A DNA stretch of 64,000 bases from assembly GCF_030462585.1 (NCBI RefSeq), contig NZ_JASMRU010000001.1:229484-293483 (forward strand), given 5' to 3'. Position numbers and translations under genes: made by a program. Source of the DNA: Pseudomonas sp. CAN1. GTDB taxonomy: Bacteria; Pseudomonadota; Gammaproteobacteria; Pseudomonadales; Pseudomonadaceae. The notes below the pieces were generated by a model. It worked only from the letters and a program-made list of their open reading frames with translations. It made no database searches and was not told where the DNA came from. Each line of letters opens with the position of its first letter. Within the stretch, counting starts at the first letter, position 1. Below, one piece after another: positions 27,478-35,402 of this stretch.

Positions 27478-28284
27478 ATGGCCACCAAGACCCCCGCGCC
27501 CCGCCAGCAGAAGCACCTCGCCGTGCTGATCGACGCCGACAACGCCCCCGCCGCCATTGTCGAAGGCCTGTTCGAGGAGATCGCCAAGTACGGCGTCGCC
27601 AGCGTCAAGCGCATCTACGGCGACTGGACCAAACCCAACCTGGGCAAGTGGAAGCAGGTGCTGCTCGACCACTCCATCCAGCCCATGCAGCAGTTCGCCT
27701 ACACCAGCGGCAAGAACGCCACCGACAGCGCGCTGATCATCGACGCCATGGACCTGCTCTACACCCGCCGCTTCGACGGCTTCTGCCTGGTCTCCAGCGA
27801 CAGCGACTTCACCCGCCTGGCGGCACGCCTGCGCGAGGAAGGGCTGACCGTCTATGGCTTCGGCGAAGAGAAGACGCCCAAGCCCTTCGTCTCCGCCTGC
27901 GACAAGTTCATCTACACCGAGATTCTCCGTGCCGCCGCCGAACCGGTTGCCGAACCCGCGCCAGCCACCGACAAGGCCGCCGCCCCGAGCACCACCGAAG
28001 CCCCCAGACCGGCCAGCAAACCCAAGTCGCAGAAGGTCCCGCTGGACTTCATCGCCAAGGTGCTCGACGACATCGACGGCGACGACGATGACTGGGTGCA
28101 GCTGGGCGCCCTCGGGCAGAACATCGGCAAGCTGCAGCCGGCGTTCGACCCGCGCCTGTATGGCTTCAAGAAGCTCAGCGACCTGATCAAGGGCCACCCC
28201 AAGCGCTTCGAACTGCAGGCGCGGGGCATCGGCAGCTCAGGCGGCAAGGATCTCTACGTACGCAACGTCGGCCCGTCGCGCTGA
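27478..28284 (+). CDS. NYN-domain PIN-like ribonuclease with C-terminal OST-HTH (LOTUS) domain
   Basis: A 268-residue protein. The N-terminal NYN domain (residues 12-150) has the acidic residues expected of a PIN-type nuclease: VLIDADNA, DSALIIDAMDLL and VSSDSDFTRL. A Pro/Ala-rich linker (about 155-180) leads to an OST-HTH/LOTUS domain (PLDFIAKVLDD through LYVRNVG), an RNA-binding fold. Such proteins are widespread in bacteria and probably act on RNA; the target is unknown. The gene appears monocistronic. Confidence 0.85.
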   Translation: MATKTPAPRQQKHLAVLIDADNAPAAIVEGLFEEIAKYGVASVKRIYGDWTKPNLGKWKQVLLDHSIQPMQQFAYTSGKNATDSALIIDAMDLLYTRRFDGFCLVSSDSDFTRLAARLREEGLTVYGFGEEKTPKPFVSACDKFIYTEILRAAAEPVAEPAPATDKAAAPSTTEAPRPASKPKSQKVPLDFIAKVLDDIDGDDDDWVQLGALGQNIGKLQPAFDPRLYGFKKLSDLIKGHPKRFELQARGIGSSGGKDLYVRNVGPSR

Positions 28285-28358
28285 GCCTGCATCAGCTCAA
28301 TGAAGCATGCGGTTGCGCGGCGTTAGACTGGCCGACGAACCCGCAACGGAACCGTCCC

Positions 28359-28673
28359 ATGCGCCCCTGGCTGATTGCCCTGCTCCTGACCCTCACCGCC
28401 GGCGCGGCCCACGCCGGCACCCTGCGCTGCGGAACCGGCCTGATCAACGAAGGCGACCCGATGGACGAGGTGCTCGCCAAGTGCGGGCAACCGGACAAGC
28501 GCGCCATCGTCCCGCCGACTCCGCCCCGGCGCGGGCAGGACGGCAAAATCATCCCCGGCAGCCCGCAACTGGAAACCTGGATGTACGGCCCCGCCAATGG
28601 CGCCTATCGCTACCTGCGCTTCCGCGACACCACGCTGGAGCTGATCCGGACTTCGCGCAAAGAGGAAATCTGA
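28359..28673 (+). CDS. DUF2845 family small exported protein
   Basis: A 104-residue protein with a signal peptide (cleavage after AHA, residue 19) and a short mature domain of the DUF2845 type: TLRCGTGLINEGDPMDEVLAKCG followed by a TWMYGP strand. Two mature cysteines may form a disulfide. The fold resembles SmpA/OmlA-like beta-rich domains found in the periplasm. No function is known. Confidence 0.75.
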   Translation: MRPWLIALLLTLTAGAAHAGTLRCGTGLINEGDPMDEVLAKCGQPDKRAIVPPTPPRRGQDGKIIPGSPQLETWMYGPANGAYRYLRFRDTTLELIRTSRKEEI

Positions 28674-28679
28674 TCGCAG

Positions 28680-28708
28680 GGCGCATAACCCGCCAAGGGT
28701 TATGCGCC
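28680..28708. repeat. Short GCATAACCC hairpin
   Basis: GGCGCATAACCC and its exact complement are separated by 5 nt just after the DUF2845 gene. It is a reduced member of the GTAGGGCGCATAAC family and may act as a 3' mRNA stabiliser. Confidence 0.6.
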
Positions 28709-28825
28709 GCATCAACGGGGATTCGGGCGCATTCATGCACCGCCGTACCCGCCGCTACCAAAGGCGCCTACCCATCGCCGCGGCATCTCCCTAGACTGAT
28801 CGCCTTCGCCAATCCGGAGGGCACC

Positions 28826-29251
28826 ATGCACAGCCAATTCGACTTCACCCTCGGCATCGACCCGCAAGCCCGCGACGTCGTGGTCAAGGGCCTGCTCGCC
28901 TATAACCTGGGCCAGATGGGCCGCAGCAACACCTACGACGACTTCGAACTCTATGCCCGCAGCGACGACGGCGAAGTGGTCGGCGGCATGTTCGGCCAAT
29001 CCGGCATGGGCTGGCTCTACATCGACTACCTCTGGCTGCAGGATGACCAGCGCGGCAGCGGCCTGGGCAGCCAGCTCATCGCCCTGGCCGAAGACGAAGC
29101 CCGCCGCCGCGGCTGCGTCGGCCTGTTCCTCTACACCTACAGCTTCCAGGCCCCCGGCTTCTACGAGAAACAGGGCTTCGAACGCATGGGTGTGCTGGAA
29201 GACTGCCCGCCGGGGCATCAGCGCATCTACCTGAAGAAACACCTGGGCTGA
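28826..29251 (+). CDS. GNAT family N-acetyltransferase
   Basis: A 141-residue acetyltransferase of the GNAT fold. The acetyl-CoA binding motif appears as DQRGSGLGSQLIALAEDEA (about residues 74-92), followed by the C-terminal GFYEKQGFERMG segment typical of the family. Acyl acceptor unknown. A strong GGAGG ribosome site lies 5 bases before the ATG. Confidence 0.85.
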   Translation: MHSQFDFTLGIDPQARDVVVKGLLAYNLGQMGRSNTYDDFELYARSDDGEVVGGMFGQSGMGWLYIDYLWLQDDQRGSGLGSQLIALAEDEARRRGCVGLFLYTYSFQAPGFYEKQGFERMGVLEDCPPGHQRIYLKKHLG

Positions 29252-29269
29252 GCGCCGCGCCTTTCCCCT

Positions 29270-29293
29270 GTAGGAGCGAGCTTGCTCGCGAAC
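29270..29293. repeat. Single REP, GAGCTTGCTCGCGAAC type
   Basis: GTAGGAGCGAGCTTGCTCGC followed by GAAC, the commonest REP type in this window, directly downstream of the GNAT gene. Confidence 0.75.
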
Positions 29294-29361
29294 CCGCCCA
29301 ACGCCGGCCCTGCCGGCGTGTCACCGACAACCTGCGCCGCGCAAACTCCGGCGCTCGGCCG

Positions 29362-29459
29362 CCCCTCACACTAACCCTGGCTGCGCGCCCCGCTCAGAGG
29401 GAGAGGGGACCGTTCGGTGCGTAGCGAAGCCACTGTGTCAGCCGGCACGAACAGCTCCC
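29362..29459. repeat. CTCTCCC-type intergenic repeat copy
   Basis: Shares GAGAGGGGACCGTTCGG and CAGCCGGCAC with the copy at 41529-41660, and is the reverse complement type of 19953-20075. Confidence 0.6.
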
Positions 29460-29530
29460 GTAGGGCGAATAACGCCCCCGGCGTTATCCGCCGTTCTGGC
29501 GCATAAACCGTTCCGGGTTATGCGCCCTAC
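29460..29530. repeat. GTAGGGCG(C/A)ATAAC palindromic repeat copy
   Basis: GTAGGGCGAATAACG and the facing GTTATGCGCCCTAC enclose GGCGTTATCCGCC, as in the copies at 20113 and 49887. Confidence 0.65.
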
Positions 29531-29560
29531 GTCTGCGGCAATGGAGTTCTCCGTTATGGA

Positions 29561-29631
29561 TTTCGCGGACAAGGTCCGCTCCTACAGATTGGCAGCGGTG
29601 CCGTGCGGTTCGCGAGCAAGCTCACTCCTAC
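29561..29631. repeat. Two right-facing REP half-elements
   Basis: TTCGCGGACAAGGTCCGCTC with CTACA (29561-29586) and GTTCGCGAGCAAGCTCACTC with CTAC (29608-29631) represent two REP types next to each other in one orientation. Confidence 0.65.
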
Positions 29632-29657
29632 GAAGAGCGCCGCCGCTCCGACGAACC

Positions 29658-29699
<42 letters not shown>

Positions 29700-29751
29700 A
29701 AAAGACTTCCAGAAAAATACCAGCGCACTCCAAACTGCCCCGTTCAGGAGG

Positions 29752-29860
29752 CCTCGTTGAAGTGGAGTTTCAGGGGTTGAGCGACATGGATGTCGCGAGA
29801 GCCGCGATGGGCCAGGGATGGCCCTTCGCGGCGTGCCCCTGAAACTGCGCTTCAACGAGG
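29752..29860. repeat. Long imperfect inverted repeat (25-nt arms)
   Basis: Arms at 29752-29776 and 29836-29860 match at 23 of 25 positions (outer end CCTCGTTGAAGTGGAG). The 59-nt centre contains a perfect hairpin GCGACATGGATGTCGC at 29781-29796 and a GGGCCA/TGGCCC stem, so the whole can fold into a branched cruciform. It looks like a mobile palindromic unit without a gene. Confidence 0.65.
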
Positions 29861-29908
29861 GTATTTTTCGCCTAAGCGAAAAACCGGATGTCCGGGGCAA
29901 GACCTTTG

Positions 29909-29936
29909 CCTCCTTTGGGGCGTTTGCCAAAGGAGG
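29909..29936. repeat. Perfect 10-bp inverted repeat
   Basis: CCTCCTTTGG and CCAAAGGAGG are separated by 8 nt. No T-run follows. Confidence 0.55.
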
Positions 29937-30006
29937 TCGCCCGAGGGGGCGAAACAAGAAGCCCACGCGCACGCCGAAGCGGCGCAGAACACCCAACCTG
30001 GAAGCA

Positions 30007-30029
30007 TCGCGGACAGAGTCCGCTCCTAC
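30007..30029. repeat. Single REP, GCGGAC type
   Basis: TCGCGGACAGAGTCCGCTCC followed by TAC; same type as 40169. Confidence 0.65.
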
Positions 30030-30202
30030 GCAAACGGGAACGCCAGCGCTAGGCGGTTCGCGAGGCCGAATACGTTCCCTACGGATTTCGGCATTTCCCA
30101 CATCCCTGTGGGTCACAAGCTCGCTCCTACACGCAAGCCGGAAACCGCTGCTTGTTGGACACCCCTGGCATTCCTATTCTCGCCCAGTCACATCAGTGAC
30201 AT

Positions 30203-30431
30203 GGGTTTGGCGACCCGGAATTAGTGGCGCGAAAGCGCTTGAAGGCGCTTGCGAGAACAGCGAATGTTCTTGCAGGTCCCCGCACGTGCAGAATTTTCTG
30301 CAACGCTCAATGGCGGATCGCGCGGGGAGACTTCCGAGTCTGCCGGGCACCACTAACCGGTTCGCCAACCCCGCGCGGTCTGCCTCCCTTCGTTTGGCGA
30401 CGTCGATGGCAGCTCTAAACTTTTAGTGGAG
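30203..30431 (+). promoter_or_regulatory. Candidate structured leader RNA with alternative pairing ahead of the Bro-N gene
   Basis: A left segment L1 (30203-30227, GGGTTTGGCGACC then ATTAGTGG) is complementary over about 20 pairs to R1 (30350-30371, CCACTAACCGG then TTCGCCAACCC). A second, crossing stem pairs 30313-30326 (GGCGGATCGCGCGG) with the complement around 30371-30384. R1 can instead pair with a second copy of the L1 motif just before the gene: TTGGCGA (30394-30400) and TTAGTGG (30423-30429). That last element touches the GGAG ribosome site at 30428-30431. An inner hairpin TGCAGAA/TTCTGCA lies at 30287-30302. The layout suggests a switch that hides or frees the ribosome site. No folding program was run. 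Confidence 0.5.
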
Positions 30432-30439
30432 CTTCATCA

Positions 30440-30892
30440 ATGCAAAACACCTACACCCCAACCTTCTTCACCCGCAAAAAACGCTTCCTGCGCGGCCTCA
30501 TGCTCGACAACCAGGCCTGGTTCGCCTCCCGCGACATCGCCCGCCTGCTCTCCGTCCAGTACCCCGACAGCTTCCACCACCGCTTCTTCCCCCACGAAGT
30601 CCAGACCCTCCCGCTGACCTACCGCACCGGCACCACGGAAGACACCGTCCTGCTCAGCGAGGCCGCCATCTACAAGGCCTTCGTCCGCTTCGGCCACCCC
30701 GAACTCGAAGCACTGGACCGCTGGCTCTGCCACGACGTCATCCCCACCCTGCGCGACCAGCACACCCCAGATTCCGAAACACCCCGCCGCGTCCTCCTCA
30801 CCTGGGACGCCCGCCGCCTGATGCTGCTGAACTGGCAAGGCGACCTGTGGATGCGCTGGGAAGAAGTCCCCCGGATGCTCGATCACTCCTGA
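30440..30892 (+). CDS. Bro-N domain (BRO/antirepressor-type) protein
   Basis: A 150-residue protein made of a Bro-N domain, the DNA-binding fold found in phage antirepressors and baculovirus BRO proteins. Recognisable stretches are WFASRDIARLLSV near residue 27 and LLSEAAIYKAFVRFGHPELE then LDRWLCHDVIPTLR (about 71-105). The C-terminal 40 residues are short and unassigned, so no second effector domain is present. GGAG lies 8 bases before the ATG, inside the foldable leader. No phage genes surround it; it sits between repeat elements and a RAYT gene, so it is probably a resident accessory regulator. Confidence 0.8.
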   Translation: MQNTYTPTFFTRKKRFLRGLMLDNQAWFASRDIARLLSVQYPDSFHHRFFPHEVQTLPLTYRTGTTEDTVLLSEAAIYKAFVRFGHPELEALDRWLCHDVIPTLRDQHTPDSETPRRVLLTWDARRLMLLNWQGDLWMRWEEVPRMLDHS

Positions 30893-30903
30893 TCCGCAGC
30901 AGC

Positions 30904-31397
30904 ATGGGTATCGCTGCGCTCCACGCCATCCTACAAAGGTTTCAGCCGGCTCCCGCAGCGTCACAAGCGACCTCGAACGTAGGATGGCGTGGAGCGCAGC
31001 GATACCCATCAACAAAGCCAAACCAGCACCCACAGAGCCACAAGTAACCCCGAACGTAGGATGGCGTGGAGCGCAGCGATACCCATCAACAAAGCCCAGC
31101 CGGCTCCCGCAGCGCCACAAGCAACCTCGAACGTAGGATGGCGTGGAGCGCAGCGATACCCATCAACAAAGCCCAGCCAGCCCCCGCAGCGCCACAAGTA
31201 ACCCCGAACGTAGGATGGAGTGGAGCGCAGCGATACCCATCAACAAAGCCAAACCAGCACCCACAGCGCCACAAGTAACCCCGAACGTAGGATGGTGTGG
31301 AGCGCAGCGATACCCATCAACGAAGCCCAGCCGGCTCCCGCAGCGCCACAAGCGACCTCGAACGTAGGATGGCGTGGAGCGCAGCGATACCCATCAA
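30904..31397 (+). repeat. REP array with exact 77-bp period plus one inverted copy
   Basis: Six direct copies of the GTAGGATGGCGTGGAGCG element (34 nt with GCAGCGATACCCATCAA) start at 30979, 31056, 31133, 31210, 31287 and 31364, exactly 77 bp apart. An inverted copy at 30904-30934 opens the array. The 43-nt intervals are not unique: they fall into two related types (AAACCAGCACCCACAG and CAGCCGGCTCCCGCAG) with a mosaic between them. This indicates tandem duplication of a two-element unit. The array ends 19 bp before the RAYT start. Confidence 0.9.
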
Positions 31398-31415
31398 TTA
31401 GCCAGAGGGCGTGCC

Positions 31416-31943
31416 ATGACCTCATACCGCCGCGACAAAACCGATGGCGCCACCTGGTTCTTCACCCTTGCCCTGGCCGATCGCCGCGCCCGCCTGCTGG
31501 TAGAACACATCGACCTGCTCCGCGCCGCCTTTCGCTACACGCAACAACGCCACCCCTGGCAAATCGACGCCATCGTCATCCTGCCCGACCACCTGCACGC
31601 CATCTGCACCCTGCCAGTGGGCGACGCGAATTACGCGCTGCGCTGGCGGCTGATCAAGACGGAATTCTCACGGGCGCTTCCCAGGACGGAGGTCGTCTCC
31701 GGTAGCCGCCAGACAAGGGGCGAGCGCGGCATCTGGCAACGGCGCTACTGGGAGCACCGAATTCACGACGATCTCGATTTCATGCGGCACGTGGACTACA
31801 TCCACTTCAATCCGTGCAAGCACGGCCATGTTCCCCGCGTGGTCGATTGGAAGTGGTCGTCGTTTCATCGCTACGTGCGTGATGGGCTGCTGGTGAAGGA
31901 TTGGAGCGAGGAGGCAGTGGAGGGAATCGAGGCGGGGGAATGA
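31416..31943 (+). CDS. REP-associated tyrosine transposase (RAYT, Y1/HUH family)
   Basis: A 175-residue single-strand transposase of the IS200/IS605-related TnpA-REP family. The HUH metal motif is H59-L-H61 in LPDHLHAIC, and the catalytic tyrosine is Y128 in HVDYIHFNPCKHG. WQRRYWEHRIHDDLD and KWSSFHRYV are typical of the family. RAYTs are thought to spread or maintain REP elements. Here the gene is flanked by REPs of one type: the array upstream and an inverted copy overlapping its stop region. I chose the ATG at 31416; the longer frame from 31374 only reads through a REP. Confidence 0.9.
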   Translation: MTSYRRDKTDGATWFFTLALADRRARLLVEHIDLLRAAFRYTQQRHPWQIDAIVILPDHLHAICTLPVGDANYALRWRLIKTEFSRALPRTEVVSGSRQTRGERGIWQRRYWEHRIHDDLDFMRHVDYIHFNPCKHGHVPRVVDWKWSSFHRYVRDGLLVKDWSEEAVEGIEAGE

Positions 31944-31973
31944 TGGGTATCGCTGCGCTTCACGCCATCCTAC
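31942..31973 (-). repeat. Inverted REP copy downstream of the RAYT gene
   Basis: GATGGGTATCGCTGCGCTTC ACGCCATCCTAC in inverted orientation relative to the upstream array, beginning in the last two bases of the RAYT stop codon. It completes the REP-flanked unit. Confidence 0.85.
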
Positions 31974-32021
31974 GAATACGCTCCCGGTAAGAGCGGAGCA
32001 ATTGGCAATTTCGTCCGCAAT

Positions 32022-32052
32022 AAAAAAGGCCGGTCAACTGACCGGCCTTTTT
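32022..32052 (-). terminator. Terminator of the bauC transcript
   Basis: GGCCGGTC / GACCGGCC hairpin with 4-nt loop (32028-32047), A-run on one side and T-run on the other. It lies 19 bases past the bauC stop and could also stop transcription coming from the RAYT gene. Confidence 0.85.
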
Positions 32053-32070
32053 CCTACCGCTTATTCACCA

Positions 32071-33567
32071 TCAGCCATTGCTGGGGAAGGCGAACTGCGC
32101 CGCTTCGTGCGACTTGCGCTGCGGCCAGCGCTGGGTGATGGCCTTGCGCTTGGTGTAGAAGCGCACGCCATCCGGGCCGTAGGCGTGCAGGTCGCCGAAC
32201 AGCGAACGCTTCCAGCCGCCGAAGCTGTGGTAGGCCACCGGTACCGGCAGCGGTACGTTGACGCCGACCATGCCGACTTCGATCTCGTCGCAGAACAGGC
32301 GGGCCGCTTCACCGTCGCGGGTGAAGATGCAGGTGCCGTTGCCGTATTCGTGGTCGTTGATCAGCTGCATGGCTTCTTCCAGGCTGTTCACGCGCACGAT
32401 GCAGAGCACCGGGCCGAAGATTTCTTCCTGGTAGATGGTCATGTCCGGGGTCACTTTGTCGAACAGGGTGCCGCCGATGAAGAAGCCGTTCTCGTGACCG
32501 GCCACCTTGAAGTTGCGGCCGTCGACCAGCAGCTGGGCGCCTTGTTCTACGCCGGTGTCGATGTAGCCGGTGACCTTGGCCTGTGCCGCGCCAGTGACCA
32601 GCGGGCCCATGTCCAGGCCGCAGTTGGTGCCGGCGCCGATTTTCAGGGCCTTGATCTGCGGAACGATCTTCTCGACCAGCGCGTCGCCGATCTGGTCGCC
32701 CACGCAAACGGCTACGGAGATGGCCATGCAGCGCTCGCCGCAGGAGCCGTAGGCCGCACCCATCAGGGCGCTGACGGCGTTGTCCAGGTCGCAGTCGGGC
32801 ATCAGCACGGCGTGGTTCTTGGCGCCGCCCAGGGCTTGTACGCGCTTGCCGCGCTTGGTGCCTTCGGAATAGATGTACTCGGCGATCGGGGTCGAGCCGA
32901 CGAAGCTCAGGGCTTTAACTTCCGGGGCTTCGATCAGCGCGTCCACGGCGGTCTTGTCGCCGTGCACCACGTTCAGCACGCCCTTGGGCAGGCCGGCTTC
33001 TTCGAAGAGTTCGGCGATCAGCAGGGTGGAGCTCGGGTCACGCTCGGACGGCTTGAGGATGAAGGTGTTGCCGCAGGCGATGGCCAGCGGGTACATCCAC
33101 AGGGGCACCATGGCCGGGAAGTTGAACGGGGTGATGCCGGCGACTACGCCGATCGGCTGGAAGTCGCTCCAGGCGTCGATGTTCGGGCCGACGTTGCGGC
33201 TGTATTCGCCTTTGAGGATTTCCGGGGCGGCGCTGGCGTACTCGACGTTCTCGATGCCGCGCTTGAGTTCACCGGCGGCGTCTTCGATGGTCTTGCCGTG
33301 TTCTTCGCTGATCAGCTGGACGATGCGCTGCTCGTTGGCTTCGAGCAGTTGCTTGAAGCGGAACAGCACCTGGGCGCGCTTGGCCGGCGGGGTGTTGCGC
33401 CAGGCCGGGAAGGCGGCCTTGGCGGCGTCGATGGCCTGCTGCACGGTTTCGCGGCTGGCCAGCGGGACCTTGCGGATGGCTTCGCCGGTGGACGGGTTGA
33501 AGACGTCGGCGGTGCGGCCGGTGTCGGCGATCATCTCGCCGCCGATCAGGTGCTTGACGGTGGTCAT
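32071..33567 (-). CDS. bauC: CoA-acylating 3-oxopropanoate (malonate/methylmalonate semialdehyde) dehydrogenase
   Basis: A 498-residue aldehyde dehydrogenase of the MmsA type. It converts malonate semialdehyde to acetyl-CoA with CO2 release, using NAD and CoA. The nucleophile is Cys280 in CGERCMAISVAV. N-terminal TVKHLIGGEMIADTG and the FAVTPFNFPAMVPLWMYP-like segment (GITPFNFPAMVPLW here) are characteristic. It lies downstream of the beta-alanine aminotransferase whose product it consumes, as in the P. aeruginosa bau locus. A 176-bp gap with a repeat separates it from bauB. mmsA proper is the main alternative name. Confidence 0.9.
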   Translation of the reverse strand: MTTVKHLIGGEMIADTGRTADVFNPSTGEAIRKVPLASRETVQQAIDAAKAAFPAWRNTPPAKRAQVLFRFKQLLEANEQRIVQLISEEHGKTIEDAAGELKRGIENVEYASAAPEILKGEYSRNVGPNIDAWSDFQPIGVVAGITPFNFPAMVPLWMYPLAIACGNTFILKPSERDPSSTLLIAELFEEAGLPKGVLNVVHGDKTAVDALIEAPEVKALSFVGSTPIAEYIYSEGTKRGKRVQALGGAKNHAVLMPDCDLDNAVSALMGAAYGSCGERCMAISVAVCVGDQIGDALVEKIVPQIKALKIGAGTNCGLDMGPLVTGAAQAKVTGYIDTGVEQGAQLLVDGRNFKVAGHENGFFIGGTLFDKVTPDMTIYQEEIFGPVLCIVRVNSLEEAMQLINDHEYGNGTCIFTRDGEAARLFCDEIEVGMVGVNVPLPVPVAYHSFGGWKRSLFGDLHAYGPDGVRFYTKRKAITQRWPQRKSHEAAQFAFPSNG

Positions 33568-33612
33568 GGGCTGTCTCTTCTCGCTTGAGTGGTTCGGGTG
33601 AAGGGCTTCAAG

Positions 33613-33652
33613 AGCCCCTCTCCCCAACCCTCTCCCTGAAGGGAGAGGGGGC
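33613..33652. repeat. CTCTCCC palindrome between bauB and bauC
   Basis: GCCCCTCTCC and GGGAGAGGGGGC arms form a long hairpin; it is the simple core of the CTCTCCC repeat family. It may dampen read-through from bauAB into bauC. Confidence 0.55.
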
Positions 33653-33743
33653 TTGTTCGGAGTGTGGGCAAAGCCGCGTGGCTCGCCGGGAACTGCACTT
33701 TAAAAGGAGTTTCCCGGCTACGCCTTCTCGCGTGCCCGCGCAC

Positions 33744-34055
33744 TCAGTGGCTGTGCGGGTGGTCGTCGCTCTTGAGCTCGATCTCGATGAACGCCACTTC
33801 GTGGTCGCTGGCGTTGATCACGTTGTGCTCGGTACCGATCTGACGGGTGTAGCTCGCCCCCAGGACCAGCGGCGCGCGGCGCTCGCCATCGGGGGTTTCC
33901 AGCAGCAGTTCGCCGTTGGTCACCGGAACCACGACGTATTCCATGCCGTGGCGGTGCCAGCCGGTCTCGGCACCGGGGGCGAACCGCCACTCGGTGACCA
34001 GGACCTTGTCGTTGTCGATCTGTACCGTCGGGACGGCCTTCGGACGCTCGCTCAC
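33744..34055 (-). CDS. bauB: BauB-like small cupin protein
   Basis: A 103-residue single-domain cupin. The metal-binding pattern is visible as GWHRHGMEYVVVPVTNG with later EHNVIN. Start is GTG, directly adjoining the bauA stop (TAA then GTG), so translation is coupled. In P. aeruginosa the equivalent small gene lies between bauA and bauC; its biochemical role in beta-alanine use is not settled. The tail DDHPHSH is His-rich. Confidence 0.82.
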   Translation of the reverse strand: MSERPKAVPTVQIDNDKVLVTEWRFAPGAETGWHRHGMEYVVVPVTNGELLLETPDGERRAPLVLGASYTRQIGTEHNVINASDHEVAFIEIELKSDDHPHSH

Positions 34056-35402
34056 TTACGCGACCCCGTTGAGGGCATCGCCCACGGCGCTGAACAGGCG
34101 GTCCAGGTCCTCGGGCTTGGCGTTGAAGGTCGGGCCGAACTGCAGGGTGTCGCCGCCGAAGCGTACGTAGAAGCCTTCTTTCCACAGCTTCATGCTGGCT
34201 TCGAACGGACGCACGATGGCGTCGCCGTCACGGGCGCCGATCTGGATGGCGCCGGCCAGGCCGCAGTTGCGGATGTCGATGACGTTCTTCGCGCCCTTCA
34301 GGCCGTGCAGGGCCTTCTCGAAGTAGGGAGCCAGTTCCAGCGACTGCTGGATCAGGTTCTCTTTTTCCAGCAGGTCCAGCGCGGCGATACCCGCGGCGCA
34401 GGCGACCGGGTGCGCGGAGTAGGTGTAGCCATGGCCGAACTCGACGGCGTATTCCGGCAGGTTCTGGCCCATGAAGGTGTCGTAGATTTCGCTGCTGGCG
34501 ATCACCGCGCCCATGGGGATGGCGCCGTTGGTGACCTGCTTGGCGACGTTCATGATGTCCGGCTTCACGCCGAAGTACTCGGCGCCGGTGGCCTTGCCCA
34601 TACGGCCGAAGGCGGTGATCACTTCGTCGAAGATCAGCAGGATGTTGTGCTGATCGCAGATTTCGCGCAGGCGCTGCAGGTAACCCTTCGGCGGTACCAG
34701 CACGCCAGCGGAACCGGACATCGGCTCGACGATGACGGCAGCGATGTTCGAAGCGTCATGCAGTTCGATCAGCTTCAGCAGTTCGTTGGCCAGCTCGACA
34801 CCGCCGGTCTCGGCCATGCCCTTGGTGAAGGCCATGCCCGGCTGCAGGGTGTGCGGCAGGTGGTCGACGTCCATCAGCTGGCCGAACATCTTGCGGTTGC
34901 CACCGATGCCGCCCAGCGCGGTGCCGGCGACGTTCACGCCGTGGTAGCCACGGGCGCGGCCGATCAGCTTGGTCTTCTGCGCCTGGCCTTTCAGGCGCCA
35001 GTAGGCGCGGGCCATCTTGATCGAGGTGTCGGCGCACTCGGAGCCGGAACCGGTGAAGAACACGTGGTCGAGGCCTGCCGGGGTCAGCTGGGTGATCTTC
35101 TCGGCCAGCTTGAAGGACAGCGGGTGGCCATATTGGAAGGCCGGGGAGTAGTCGAGGGTGGTCAGCTGCTTGGCGACCGCGTCGGCGATTTCCTTGCGCG
35201 AGTGACCGGCGCCGCAGGTCCACAGGCCCGACAGGCTGTCGTAGATCTTGCGACCCTGGTCGTCCACCAGCCAGCTGCCTTCGGCGGCGACGATGATGCG
35301 CGGGTCTTTATGGAAGTTGCGGTTGGCGCTGAAGGGCATCCAGTGGGCCTTCAGGTTCAGTTCGCTGGCCACCGACGGAGTGACGTTCACTTGCTGGTTC
35401 AT
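34056..35402 (-). CDS. bauA: Beta-alanine:pyruvate aminotransferase
   Basis: A 448-residue class III PLP-dependent aminotransferase. It transfers the amino group of beta-alanine to pyruvate, giving malonate semialdehyde and alanine. The PLP lysine is K288 in NVAKQVTNGAIPMG, the same number as in the characterised Pseudomonas enzyme, and LLIFDEVITAFGRMG carries the pyridine-binding Asp. The N-terminus LKAHWMPFSANRNF is typical of omega-amino acid aminotransferases. It is the first gene of bauABC and is divergent from bauR. Confidence 0.93.
   Translation of the reverse strand: MNQQVNVTPSVASELNLKAHWMPFSANRNFHKDPRIIVAAEGSWLVDDQGRKIYDSLSGLWTCGAGHSRKEIADAVAKQLTTLDYSPAFQYGHPLSFKLAEKITQLTPAGLDHVFFTGSGSECADTSIKMARAYWRLKGQAQKTKLIGRARGYHGVNVAGTALGGIGGNRKMFGQLMDVDHLPHTLQPGMAFTKGMAETGGVELANELLKLIELHDASNIAAVIVEPMSGSAGVLVPPKGYLQRLREICDQHNILLIFDEVITAFGRMGKATGAEYFGVKPDIMNVAKQVTNGAIPMGAVIASSEIYDTFMGQNLPEYAVEFGHGYTYSAHPVACAAGIAALDLLEKENLIQQSLELAPYFEKALHGLKGAKNVIDIRNCGLAGAIQIGARDGDAIVRPFEASMKLWKEGFYVRFGGDTLQFGPTFNAKPEDLDRLFSAVGDALNGVA

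Noticed and set aside
30440..30892. Prophage remnant around the Bro-N gene
   Set aside because: No integrase, structural or lysis genes and no attachment-site duplication were found; the neighbours are repeats and a RAYT gene.
30979..31397. Regular 34-nt repeat with 43-nt spacers that looks like a CRISPR array
   Set aside because: The spacers are not unique but two recurring related sequences, the repeat is a known REP type also found dispersed and inverted, and no cas gene is present.
31009..31425. Series of 61-70 residue open frames on both strands starting MWRCG or MERSDTHQ
   Set aside because: They are repeated translations of the 77-bp REP array, without ribosome sites.
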